A stretch of DNA of 64,000 nt from Pelomonas asaccharophilus_A (GTDB taxonomy: Bacteria; Pseudomonadota; Gammaproteobacteria; Burkholderiales; Burkholderiaceae_C), in NCBI RefSeq assembly GCF_031458115.1, contig NZ_JAVDXV010000001.1, forward strand, positions 1 through 64,000. Reading direction: 5' to 3'. Each line of letters starts with the position of its first letter. Position 1 is the stretch's first letter. Both the position numbers and the translations under genes were made by a program. This document shows, one piece after another, positions 19,461 to 27,310 of the stretch. The notes under the pieces are model-generated. The model was not told the origin of the DNA, ran no database searches, and saw nothing but the letters and a program-made list of their open reading frames with translations.

Positions 19461-19568
19461 GGTCATCCCGCATCGGCATGCGTCGTATAAACCCGCATAT
19501 GGGCGGCACGCGCGGCGTGATCTGCTCATGGTTGTGATCGATCTCACCATTTTGTTGTTGGAGTGTTC

Positions 19569-20453
19569 ATGAAGAAAGTACTGCTCGTCGCGGCGCTGGC
19601 CGCCGTTGCCACGGCCGCCCAGGCGGACACGCTGAAGAAGATCAAGGACAGCGGCGCCATCACGCTGGGCGTGCGCGAGTCCTCGGGCCTCTCGTACACC
19701 ATCGGCGACGGCAAGTTCGTCGGCTACCACATCGACGTCTGCACCAAGGTCGTGTCCGACCTCGAGAAGGCCGTGGGCCGCAAGCTGGAGACCAAGTACC
19801 AACCGGTCACTTCCGCCAACCGCATCCCGCTGACGGTCAACGGCACCATCGACCTGGAGTGCGGCTCCACGACCAACAACGCCGCGCGCCAGAAGGACGT
19901 TGCCTTCGCCGTGACGACCTATGTCGAGGAAGTGCGCATCGCCGTGAAGGCCAACTCCGGCATCACCTCCATCAACCAACTGGCCGGCAAGACGCTGGCC
20001 ACCACCACCGGCACAACGTCGGTGCAGACGCTGCGCAAGCACGAGCGTGCTGCGGGCGTGGACTTCAAGGAAGTGTTCGGCAAGGACCATGCGGACAGCT
20101 TCCTGCTGCTGGAATCCGGCCGCGCCGACGCCTTCGTCATGGACGGCTCCATCCTGGCCAAGAACATCGCGACCTCCAAGGCGCCGAACGACTTCAAGAT
20201 CGTCGGCGAAGTGCTGGCCGTCGAGCCCATCGCCATCATGCTGCGCAAGGATGACCCGGCCTTCAAGAAGGCCGTGGACGACAGCATCAAGGCGCAGATC
20301 AAGTCGGGCGACCTGGCCAAGACCTACGACAAGTGGTTCCTGCAGCCCATTCCGCCGACCAACACCAAGATCGGCCTGCCCCTGTCCGCCGCGACCAAGG
20401 ACGCCTGGGCGAACCCGAACGACAAGCCGGCCGAGGATTACGCGAAGAAGTGA
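19569..20453 (+). CDS. gltI: Glutamate/aspartate ABC transporter substrate-binding protein
   Basis: This 294-residue periplasmic protein has a signal peptide (MKKVLLVAALAAVATAAQA) and a type 2 periplasmic binding fold. The start of the mature chain (DTLKKIKDSGAITLGVRESSGLSYTIGDGKFVGYHIDVC) is typical of GltI, which captures glutamate and aspartate for the GltJKL importer. The ATG at 19569 follows GGAG at 19560-19563; a GTG two codons upstream is less likely. First gene of gltIJKL. A hairpin after it probably lets gltI be expressed at higher levels than the permease genes. Ligand choice is inferred from family resemblance. Confidence 0.92.
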   Translation: MKKVLLVAALAAVATAAQADTLKKIKDSGAITLGVRESSGLSYTIGDGKFVGYHIDVCTKVVSDLEKAVGRKLETKYQPVTSANRIPLTVNGTIDLECGSTTNNAARQKDVAFAVTTYVEEVRIAVKANSGITSINQLAGKTLATTTGTTSVQTLRKHERAAGVDFKEVFGKDHADSFLLLESGRADAFVMDGSILAKNIATSKAPNDFKIVGEVLAVEPIAIMLRKDDPAFKKAVDDSIKAQIKSGDLAKTYDKWFLQPIPPTNTKIGLPLSAATKDAWANPNDKPAEDYAKK

Positions 20454-20478
20454 TCGCGGGCATGTTTTGAGCTTGTAA

Positions 20479-20503
20479 AAGGCGGGTGCGGGTCACCCGC
20501 CTT
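20479..20503 (+). terminator. Attenuating hairpin between gltI and gltJ
   Basis: A 10-bp stem (AAGGCGGGTG at 20479-20488 with CACCCGCCTT at 20494-20503) has a five-base loop and only a weak T-run (CCTTTA). It stands between the binding-protein gene and the permease genes and would allow partial read-through or protect the gltI mRNA 3' end. Confidence 0.6.
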
Positions 20504-20519
20504 GCCTTTAGGAGAGCCC

Positions 20520-21257
20520 ATGAGTTGGGATTGGCAGGTGTTCTGCAAGAACACCATCGATGGTGAGGTCGTTGCGAGCTGCTTCGGCAGCGGCGGCGAC
20601 ATCACTTATCTGCAATGGATGCTTTCGGCCTGGGGCTGGACGCTGAGCGTGTCACTGCTGGCGCTGGTGCTGGCACTGGTGACGGGCTCATTGATGGGCA
20701 TCCTTCGCACCACGCCCAGCCGCGGGCTGGTGGCGCTGGGCAATGCGTGGACGGAAGTGTTTCGCAACATCCCGCTGCTGGTGCAGATCTTCCTCTGGTA
20801 CCACGTGCTGCCGTCGCTGTTCCCGGTGCTGCGTGACGTGCCCAGCTTCATCCTGGTGGTGTTCGCGCTGGGCTTCTTCACGTCCGCGCGTATCGCCGAG
20901 CAGGTGAGGGCCGGCATCCAGAGCCTGCCCAAGGGGCAGCGCTACGCCGGTCTGGCCGTGGGCTTCACGCTGCCGCAGACCTACCGCTACGTGCTGCTGC
21001 CGATGGCGTTCCGCATCGTCATTCCCCCGCTGACCAGCGAGAGCATGAACATCATCAAGAACTCGTCGGTGGCCTTTGCGGTCAGCATCGCCGAGCTGAC
21101 GATGTTCTCCATCCAGGCCAGCGAGGAGACCTCGCGCAACATCGAGATCTATCTGGCCGCGACCGGCCTGTACTTCATCTCCGCATTCGCGATCAACCGG
21201 ATCGCGCTCGTCATCGAGAACCGGGTGCGCGTGCCTGGCATGGTGGGGAGCAAGTGA
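20520..21257 (+). CDS. gltJ: Glutamate/aspartate ABC transporter permease GltJ
   Basis: This 245-residue inner-membrane permease of the polar amino-acid (His/Glu/Gln) family has about five membrane helices and the EAA-type loop that contacts the ATPase (AGLAVGFTLPQTYRYVLLPMAFRIVIPP). It pairs with GltK to form the channel. The ATG at 20520 follows GGAGAG at a good distance, so I prefer it to a longer frame from 20502. Its stop overlaps the gltK start (TGATG), which suggests coupled translation. Confidence 0.92.
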   Translation: MSWDWQVFCKNTIDGEVVASCFGSGGDITYLQWMLSAWGWTLSVSLLALVLALVTGSLMGILRTTPSRGLVALGNAWTEVFRNIPLLVQIFLWYHVLPSLFPVLRDVPSFILVVFALGFFTSARIAEQVRAGIQSLPKGQRYAGLAVGFTLPQTYRYVLLPMAFRIVIPPLTSESMNIIKNSSVAFAVSIAELTMFSIQASEETSRNIEIYLAATGLYFISAFAINRIALVIENRVRVPGMVGSK

Positions 21258-21925
21258 TGCTGAATCTCGACTTTGCGTTCCTGAACTGGGGCGTCATCTC
21301 CAGCTTCGTCCTGAAGGGCTTCTTCTTCTCCATCCAGCTGACGTTGATCGCGATGGTCGGCGGCATCCTGATCGGCACGCTGCTGGCGCTGATGCGCCTG
21401 TCCGGCAAGCCCTGGCTGGAGATGCCCGCCGCGGCCTACGTGAACACGCTGCGCTCCATCCCGCTGGTGATGGTGATCCTGTGGTTCTTCCTGCTGATCC
21501 CGTTGATGACCGGCAAGCCGCTGGGGGCGGAGCTTTCGGCCATCATCACGTTCACGCTGTTCGAGGCGGCCTACTACTCCGAGATCATGCGGGCCGGCAT
21601 CCAGAGCGTGCCCAAGGGTCAGGTTTACGCCGGCTATGCGGTGGGCATGACTTATCGCCAGACCATGCAGCTGGTCGTGCTGCCGCAGGCCTTCCGCAAC
21701 ATGCTGCCGGTGCTGCTGACGCAGACCATCATCCTGTTCCAGGACACCTCGCTGGTCTATGCGATTGGCGCCTACGACCTGTGGAAGGGCCTGGAGATCG
21801 CGGGCAAGAACTTCAACCGCCCGGCCGAGACCACCCTGGTCGCTGCCGTTGCCTATTTCGTCATCTGCTTCGGCCTGTCCATGCTGGTTCGCCGGCTGCA
21901 GAAGAAGATCGCCATCATTCGCTAA
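21257..21925 (+). CDS. gltK: Glutamate/aspartate ABC transporter permease GltK
   Basis: This 222-residue inner-membrane protein is the second permease subunit. It has about five helices and an EAA loop (AGYAVGMTYRQTMQLVVLPQAFRNMLP). It starts at the ATG at 21257, which shares a base with the gltJ stop. A further in-frame GTG one codon earlier is not needed. gltL begins 9 bases after its stop. Confidence 0.92.
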   Translation: MLNLDFAFLNWGVISSFVLKGFFFSIQLTLIAMVGGILIGTLLALMRLSGKPWLEMPAAAYVNTLRSIPLVMVILWFFLLIPLMTGKPLGAELSAIITFTLFEAAYYSEIMRAGIQSVPKGQVYAGYAVGMTYRQTMQLVVLPQAFRNMLPVLLTQTIILFQDTSLVYAIGAYDLWKGLEIAGKNFNRPAETTLVAAVAYFVICFGLSMLVRRLQKKIAIIR

Positions 21926-21934
21926 GGATCAGCC

Positions 21935-22669
21935 GTGATCGACATCAAGAACGTTTCCAAGTGGTACGGCGCCTTCCAGGTGCTGACCGACTGCACGACG
22001 TCCATCCAGAAGGGCGAGGTCGTCGTCGTCTGCGGCCCGTCGGGCTCGGGCAAGTCCACGCTGATCAAGACGGTCAACGCGCTGGAACCCTTCCAGAAGG
22101 GCGACATCGTCGTGGACGGCGTCTCCATCGCCGACCCAAAGACCAACCTGCCCAAGCTGCGCTCGCGCGTGGGCATGGTGTTCCAGCATTTCGAGCTGTT
22201 CCCGCACCTGTCGGTGACCGAGAACCTGACCATCGCGCAGGTCAAGGTGCTGGGCCGCTCGGCGGCCGATGCCAAGACGCGCGGCCTGAAGATGCTGGAT
22301 CGCGTGGGTCTGTCGGCGCACAAGGACAAGTTCCCCGGCCAGCTGTCCGGCGGCCAGCAGCAGCGCGTCGCCATCGCGCGGGCGTTGTCGATGGACCCCA
22401 TCGTCATGCTGTTCGACGAACCCACGTCGGCGCTGGACCCCGAGATGGTGGGCGAGGTGCTGGACGTGATGGTGCAGCTGGCCCACGAGGGCATGACCAT
22501 GATGTGCGTGACGCACGAGATGGGCTTCGCCAAGCGTGTCAGCAATCGCGTCATCTTCATGGACGCCGGCAAGATCGTGGAGGACTGCTCCAGCGCCGAC
22601 TTCTTCGGCAAGCCCGAGGAGCGCTCACCGCGCGCCAAGGACTTCCTGGCGAAGATCCTTCAGCACTGA
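21935..22669 (+). CDS. gltL: Glutamate/aspartate ABC transporter ATP-binding protein GltL
   Basis: This 244-residue cytoplasmic ATPase energises the GltIJK importer. It has Walker A GPSGSGKST (about residue 33), the signature LSGGQQQR (about residue 132), Walker B IVMLFDEP and the switch histidine in CVTHEMGFA. It starts with GTG at 21935, preceded by AAGGA six bases upstream. It is the last gene of the operon and is followed by a strong terminator. Confidence 0.95.
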   Translation: MIDIKNVSKWYGAFQVLTDCTTSIQKGEVVVVCGPSGSGKSTLIKTVNALEPFQKGDIVVDGVSIADPKTNLPKLRSRVGMVFQHFELFPHLSVTENLTIAQVKVLGRSAADAKTRGLKMLDRVGLSAHKDKFPGQLSGGQQQRVAIARALSMDPIVMLFDEPTSALDPEMVGEVLDVMVQLAHEGMTMMCVTHEMGFAKRVSNRVIFMDAGKIVEDCSSADFFGKPEERSPRAKDFLAKILQH

Positions 22670-22686
22670 TCGCATCGCCCATGAAC

Positions 22687-22713
22687 AAAGCCCGCCGAAA
22701 GGCGGGCTTTTTC
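22687..22713 (+). terminator. Rho-independent terminator of the gltIJKL operon
   Basis: A 10-bp stem (AAAGCCCGCC at 22687-22696 with GGCGGGCTTT at 22701-22710), a GAAA tetraloop and a following T-run (CTTTTTC). It is 17 bases past the gltL stop and faces the converging DUF4394 gene. Confidence 0.92.
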
Positions 22714-22730
22714 GTTGGGGAGGTGGCTGA

Positions 22731-23600
22731 TCAGGGTTCGATCGCCGCGCCAACCACAGGCCCACCGGCGACCGTGCCGATGCGCGTGGCCCTGCCCGAT
22801 GCCAGCTCGAGGCGGTACCAGGTCGACTTGCCACCGGCCGTGACGGCGGAGTACGTCGCGTTGGACAGGTCCGAGATGTCCAGCGTCGCGCGCTCGAACG
22901 GGCCTATGCCCAGCGAGCCCACCGTGTAGAGCTTGCCCGTGTTGGGCGACACCATGGGCTGCACGCCCTCCTTGGTGCCCTGGTGCACCAGCACGCCCTG
23001 GCGGCCGTCCAGCGCGTAGTTGGTGGTGATCTTGTCGTTGTCCTTGTTGTAGGTGTAGCCGGCCGCGACGACGGCGGGCGTCTTGCCGGCGTTGGCGTCG
23101 GCGGCGTCATAGGCCAGGCGGCCATCGAACTGCACGCCGGCCTCGTTGGGGTTGCCGTCCACGATGGCGCCGGTGTCCGGATGCAGGCGCAGGTTGAAGC
23201 CCGCGTCATTGGCGACGCGGATGCGATCCACCGTCGGGTTGAAGTCGAAGGCCCATTCCGTGGCGCCTTCCTTGGGCAGCGCATTGGGCGTGCCGATCGC
23301 GCTGGCCGCGCCGGTCTTGGTGTCGATCCGGTACAGCTGGCCGCTGGCGCCCAGGCCGTAGAGCTGGCCCTTGGCGACGCGGTAGTCGATGCCCAGCAGC
23401 GTGTCGCCGGCGGCCAGGCCCGTCAACGCCTTGGACGACAAGGTCTTCTGCGGCTGGCCGGCGTTGAACTGGATCAGCTGGTTGCCTGTCGTCACCGCGA
23501 AGATGTTCTCCTTGGCCGGCGGGCCCATGGGCTCGGTCGGTTCGGTGGCACAGCCGGCGAGCAGCACGGCGGCGGCGAAGGCGAGGGCATGGCGGGTCAT
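22731..23600 (-). CDS. DUF4394 domain-containing lipoprotein
   Basis: This 289-residue protein has a lipoprotein signal peptide with a lipobox (AAAVLLAGC), so it is likely anchored to the outer membrane. The body matches the DUF4394 pattern of repeated beta-propeller-like units: LIQFNAGQP, LLGIDYRVAKGQLYGLG, GQLYRIDTKTGAAS, DFNPTVDRIRVANDAGFNLRLHPDTGAIVDG. DUF4394 proteins are exported and of unknown function. It is monocistronic and lies between the glt terminator and the SDR gene, which reads in the same direction and ends 77 bases upstream. Confidence 0.85.
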   Translation of the reverse strand: MTRHALAFAAAVLLAGCATEPTEPMGPPAKENIFAVTTGNQLIQFNAGQPQKTLSSKALTGLAAGDTLLGIDYRVAKGQLYGLGASGQLYRIDTKTGAASAIGTPNALPKEGATEWAFDFNPTVDRIRVANDAGFNLRLHPDTGAIVDGNPNEAGVQFDGRLAYDAADANAGKTPAVVAAGYTYNKDNDKITTNYALDGRQGVLVHQGTKEGVQPMVSPNTGKLYTVGSLGIGPFERATLDISDLSNATYSAVTAGGKSTWYRLELASGRATRIGTVAGGPVVGAAIEP

Positions 23601-23677
23601 GGCGTCTCCAACAGTTGGGGGGCGAGCGCTTTATACGCGCCGCCGGCCCCCGTGGATCGCCCCCGCCGCCTGGAGCG

Positions 23678-24436
23678 TCAAAGAAACATGCCGCCTGACG
23701 CTTCGATGCGTTGACCGGTGATCCATGCTGCGCCCGGGCGCATCAGCGCGGCCGCGGCGCCGCCGATGTCCTCGGGTTCGCCGGCCCGGCCCAGCGCCGT
23801 GATCGAGGCGACGAAGCGGTTCAGGTCCGCGTTGTCGCGCACCGCGCCGCCGCCGAAGTCGGTGGCGATGGCGCCCGGCGCCAGCGTGTTGACGCGGATG
23901 CCGCGCGCGGCCAGCTCCTTGGCCTGGTAGCGCGTCAGCACCTCCACGCCGCCCTTCATCGCCGCGTAGGCCGAATAGCCCGGCAGTGAGAAGCGCGCCA
24001 GCCCGCTGGAGATGTTCAGCACGCGGGCGCCGTCGGCGAGCAGCGGCAGCAGCGCCTGCGTCAGGAAGTAGGGCGCCTTCAGGTGCACGGCCACCAGCGC
24101 GTCGAACTGGGCCGGCGTCGTGTCGGCAAACGGCGCATGCACGCCCATGCCGGCGTTGTTGATGAGGCCGTCCAGCTGCGTCGCGTCCCAGGTCGCCAGG
24201 CCTTGCTTCACGCGCTCGGCAAAGGCCGGGAAGCCGTCCGCGTCGGCCACGTCCAGCGGCAACGCCAGCGCGCGGCGGCCCAGCGCGTGGATCTGCGTGA
24301 CGACCGCGTCCGCGGCGCCGGCCGCCTCGCGGTAGGTCAGCACGATGTCGTGGCCGTCGCGGGCCAGGGTCAGCGCCATCTGCGCGCCCAGGCCGCGGCT
24401 GCCGCCGGTGATCAGGGTGATGGGGGTGGTGGTCAT
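23678..24436 (-). CDS. SDR family NAD(P)-dependent oxidoreductase
   Basis: This 252-residue classical short-chain dehydrogenase/reductase has the cofactor motif TGGSRGLG (residues 10-17), NNAG (about residue 91), the catalytic serine in NISSG, and the YSAYAAMK active-site Tyr-x-x-x-Lys. It probably reduces or oxidises a carbonyl or alcohol using NADP(H), since the glycine-rich motif is followed by a basic residue, but the substrate is unknown. It is divergent from a LysR regulator with about 90 bases between starts, which suggests the regulator controls it. Confidence 0.92.
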   Translation of the reverse strand: MTTTPITLITGGSRGLGAQMALTLARDGHDIVLTYREAAGAADAVVTQIHALGRRALALPLDVADADGFPAFAERVKQGLATWDATQLDGLINNAGMGVHAPFADTTPAQFDALVAVHLKAPYFLTQALLPLLADGARVLNISSGLARFSLPGYSAYAAMKGGVEVLTRYQAKELAARGIRVNTLAPGAIATDFGGGAVRDNADLNRFVASITALGRAGEPEDIGGAAAALMRPGAAWITGQRIEASGGMFL

Positions 24437-24525
24437 GAAGCTCTCCAGTGGGGTTGGGATGGAGAGAATTTATTGGCGCGGACAATGTAGATAAAGTGGC
24501 GTTAATTGAAATGACTGTGCTCCGA

Positions 24526-25443
24526 ATGTCATCCAATCTAGACCTGAGCGCGCTGCGCGTCTTCCTGCAGGTGGCGGAACTGGCCCACTTCAGCCGGGCC
24601 GCCGACGAACTGGGCCTGCCCAAGGGCCGTGTCAGTCAGGTCGTGCGCGACCTGGAGGCGCGGCTGGGTACGCGGCTGTTCCAGCGCACGACGCGCCGTG
24701 TCAGCCTGACGCCCGATGGCGAGTTGCTGGCCGAGCGCGCCCGCGCGCTGCTGGCCGACGCCGGCGAGATCGAGGCGCTGTTCCAGCAGGACCAGCAGCT
24801 CACCGGCCGCCTGCGTGTGGACATGCCGGTGCGCCTGGCGCTGGACGCCGTGCTGCCCGCGCTGCCGCAGTTCCTCGCGGCACATCCCGGACTGACGGTG
24901 GAGCTGAGTTGCACCGACCGCCGCGTGGATCTGGTGGAGGAGGGCTTCGACTGCGTGCTGCGCGTGGGCGCCGTGCACGACCCGCTGCTGGTGGCGCGGC
25001 CGCTGGGGCAGATGAGCATGGTCAATGTCGCCAGCCCCGATTACCTGGCCCGGCATGGCACGCCGGCCACGCCGGACGAGTTGCTGACCGGCGGCCACCA
25101 CCTGGTGCATTACAGCCAGGTCTGGGCCGATCGCCGGCCGCGCTTCGAGTGGCTGGACGCCGCGGGCCAGGAGCGCAGCCTGACGCTGCCGTCGCGCGTC
25201 ACCGTCAACAACACCGACGCCTACCAGGCCGCGGTGCTGGCCGGCGCCGGCATCGCGCAGTTCCCGCTGCAGGGCGTGCGCCACCTGCTGGCCGACGGCC
25301 GCCTGGTGCGCGTGCTGGAAGGCTTCGATGCCGCACCGCTGCCGGTGCGCCTGGTCATGAGCCAGCGCCGCCACACGCCGCGGCGCGTGCGTGTGTTCAT
25401 GGACTGGCTGGCCGAACGGGTGGCCGGCCGGTTGGACGGTTAG
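24526..25443 (+). CDS. LysR family transcriptional regulator divergent from the SDR gene
   Basis: This 305-residue LysR protein has a helix-turn-helix near the start (LRVFLQVAELAHFSRAADELGLPKGRVSQVVRDLEARLG) and a C-terminal effector-binding domain resembling the AaeR/DmlR-like group (VDLVEEGFDCVLRVGAVHDPLLVARPLG). ATGs at 24511 and 24526 are both possible; I took 24526, where family sequence begins. It is divergent from the SDR gene across an unusually AT-rich gap, the typical layout for a LysR regulator and its target. Its stop is 7 bases from the convergent telA gene. Confidence 0.9.
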   Translation: MSSNLDLSALRVFLQVAELAHFSRAADELGLPKGRVSQVVRDLEARLGTRLFQRTTRRVSLTPDGELLAERARALLADAGEIEALFQQDQQLTGRLRVDMPVRLALDAVLPALPQFLAAHPGLTVELSCTDRRVDLVEEGFDCVLRVGAVHDPLLVARPLGQMSMVNVASPDYLARHGTPATPDELLTGGHHLVHYSQVWADRRPRFEWLDAAGQERSLTLPSRVTVNNTDAYQAAVLAGAGIAQFPLQGVRHLLADGRLVRVLEGFDAAPLPVRLVMSQRRHTPRRVRVFMDWLAERVAGRLDG

Positions 25444-25450
25444 GTTTGGC

Positions 25451-26653
25451 CTAGAGCTTCACCGGCCCGTCGATTGCTGCCCCGCCCATCGCCGCCTTGG
25501 CCTGCTGCTGGCGCACGCGGTCGATATACGTCTCGGAGCGCGCCAGCTGCTCCTGGATGAGCTTGTTGTTGGTGCCCATCGTCGCGATGGCCTGGCTGCG
25601 GAAGCTGTCCATCGCGTCCATGGCCTGGAAGGTCTGGTCGAACATGGACTGGATCTGCTGGATGCCCAGCATGGGGTTGGACGAGAACTCGGCCGTCGCG
25701 TCCACATGCTGGTTCAGCGCCGTGCCGGTCTGGTGGATGAGATCGCCGATGGTCTTGTTGACGCCCTGCAGCATCTGCATGACCTCGATCTGGTTGCCCG
25801 TGGCGCGCGCCACGGTCTGCGCCACGGCCAGCGCGCTCATGCCGGTGGTGGCCACGCGGTCGCAGCCGATCATCATTTCGCGGCCGGTCTTTTTCAGCAC
25901 ATCCAGCGCCAGGTAGCCGTTCACGCAGACGGCCTGCTGGGTCTGGATGTCGGCCAGGTTCTGGCGCGCGTAGAACAGCACCTCCTGCTCCAGCGCCTTG
26001 GCCTTCAGCGGGTCGCTGGCCTTGAGCTGCTGCACGCGTTCGTCCAGCCGGCCGTCCAGCGTGCGCGCGAAGCGGGCCGCGGCGGCCAGCGCCTGCATGG
26101 CCTCCCACAGTTTGCCGCGCGTGGCCTCGATGTCGATGACGTCCTTCTGGATGTCGTCCTTGGCCGCGTAGAGCTGGGTCATGGCCGTCTGCAGCTGCGA
26201 GCTGGCCGACTCGAACTTGCGGAAGTAGGCCTCCAGCTTGTTGCCGAACGGGATGATGCCCAGCAGCTTGCGCGGCTGCAGCAGGTCGCCGTCCTTGCCG
26301 GGGTTCAGCTCGTCGAGCTGGCTGCGGATGGCAGCGATGGCCTTGTAGGCCGGCGTGTCGGCGGCGCCCACGAAGTTGCGCTGCATCAGGCTGCCCTGCA
26401 TCAGGCCGGCCGCGATGCTGATCTCCTGCCTGCCGAGCTGGAAGGCGCTGTCCAGCTTGGCCTTGAAGGGCTCGCTGTGCAGGTCTTCCTTCTCCAGCGC
26501 CTCGATGAAGCGGCGCACCTGCTCGTCGACCTTGTCGGCCACCTCGGCCTTCAGCGGCACGGCCTCGACGGCCTGCACGGGCTGCACGGGCGTGATGACC
26601 TCGGGCGGCGTCAGCGTGAAAGTGGCGGGCGTGGCGGTCGTCGTCGTGTTCAT
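25451..26653 (-). CDS. TelA/KlaA family toxic anion resistance protein
   Basis: This 400-residue protein is of the TelA family, linked to tellurite and other stress resistance in several bacteria, with an unknown mechanism. It is mainly helical with a predicted coiled-coil character, no signal peptide and no membrane helix; motifs include MLGIQQIQSMFDQTFQAMDAMDSFRSQAI and LAVAQTVARATGNQIEVMQMLQ. The first 40 residues are a Thr/Pro/Val-rich tail. It is the last gene of a four-gene operon; its ATG overlaps the stop of the xpaC-like gene (ATGA). Confidence 0.9.
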   Translation of the reverse strand: MNTTTTATPATFTLTPPEVITPVQPVQAVEAVPLKAEVADKVDEQVRRFIEALEKEDLHSEPFKAKLDSAFQLGRQEISIAAGLMQGSLMQRNFVGAADTPAYKAIAAIRSQLDELNPGKDGDLLQPRKLLGIIPFGNKLEAYFRKFESASSQLQTAMTQLYAAKDDIQKDVIDIEATRGKLWEAMQALAAAARFARTLDGRLDERVQQLKASDPLKAKALEQEVLFYARQNLADIQTQQAVCVNGYLALDVLKKTGREMMIGCDRVATTGMSALAVAQTVARATGNQIEVMQMLQGVNKTIGDLIHQTGTALNQHVDATAEFSSNPMLGIQQIQSMFDQTFQAMDAMDSFRSQAIATMGTNNKLIQEQLARSETYIDRVRQQQAKAAMGGAAIDGPVKL

Positions 26654-27303
26654 GCGATGTCCTTGTTGCCGAACTTCTGTCTCAGGAATTCACTGTGGCG
26701 CAGGAAGGCCTGCGCGTCCTGCGAGGCGAGGTCGTCGCCCAGCTGGTCGACCTTGGTCTCCAGCTCGGCCAGCACGCCCTCGAAGGTGGTCTGCGCCGTC
26801 TTGCCGTTGGCCAGCAGCTTGGTGGTGGCGAACTGCTGCGGGATGCTGAGGTAGGTGTTCAGCGCCTCGGGCAGGTAGGTGATGGCGATGTGGCGTGCAT
26901 GGAAGGTCTCCTGCAGGCTCAGCTGGCCCTTGCTGCGCTCCCACTGGTTGAGCAGGCCCTCCAGCCGCTCGCACAGGCGCTGGATGCGCTGCGCCAGCTG
27001 ATGAGGGATGCGCTGCCCGGGGTTGTGCTCGGTCAGCCGGCGCACGCCGCTGAGCGCGCGGCCCATGGCCTCGCGGGCATCGCCCTCGTCCTCGAACTTC
27101 AGCGCCTCCCAGGCGTCTTCCTTCGTGCTGGGCCAGCCCCACCACAGCGCGCCGGCGCCCAGGCCCACGGCGTAGCCCAGTGCGGCCAGACCCAGCGCCC
27201 AGCCGCCCAGCAGGCCCAGGGCCTTCAGCACCAGCACGCCGGTCGCCACCAGCAGGCCGCACCAGTTGGCCGGTGCGTTCAACCATCGAAACAGTCCACT
27301 CAT
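26650..27303 (-). CDS. XpaC-like membrane protein (5-bromo-4-chloroindolyl phosphate hydrolysis family)
   Basis: This 217-residue protein begins with two membrane helices (about residues 12-55), followed by a cytoplasmic helical domain with regular heptad-like spacing (RRLTEHNPGQRIPHQLAQRIQRLCERLEGLL). Together with the downstream telA gene this matches the XpaC family, whose members are often encoded next to TelA. The historical name refers to a chromogenic-substrate phenotype in Bacillus; the biochemical role is unknown. Assignment rests partly on context. It overlaps telA by four bases and follows the VWA gene by seven. Confidence 0.7.
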   Translation of the reverse strand: MSGLFRWLNAPANWCGLLVATGVLVLKALGLLGGWALGLAALGYAVGLGAGALWWGWPSTKEDAWEALKFEDEGDAREAMGRALSGVRRLTEHNPGQRIPHQLAQRIQRLCERLEGLLNQWERSKGQLSLQETFHARHIAITYLPEALNTYLSIPQQFATTKLLANGKTAQTTFEGVLAELETKVDQLGDDLASQDAQAFLRHSEFLRQKFGNKDIA

Positions 27304-27310
27304 TCGTCGC

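Noticed and set aside
25391..26854. A 487-codon open frame antisense to telA
   Set aside because: Shadow frame with low-complexity Leu/Val/Asp/His composition; telA on the other strand is well supported.
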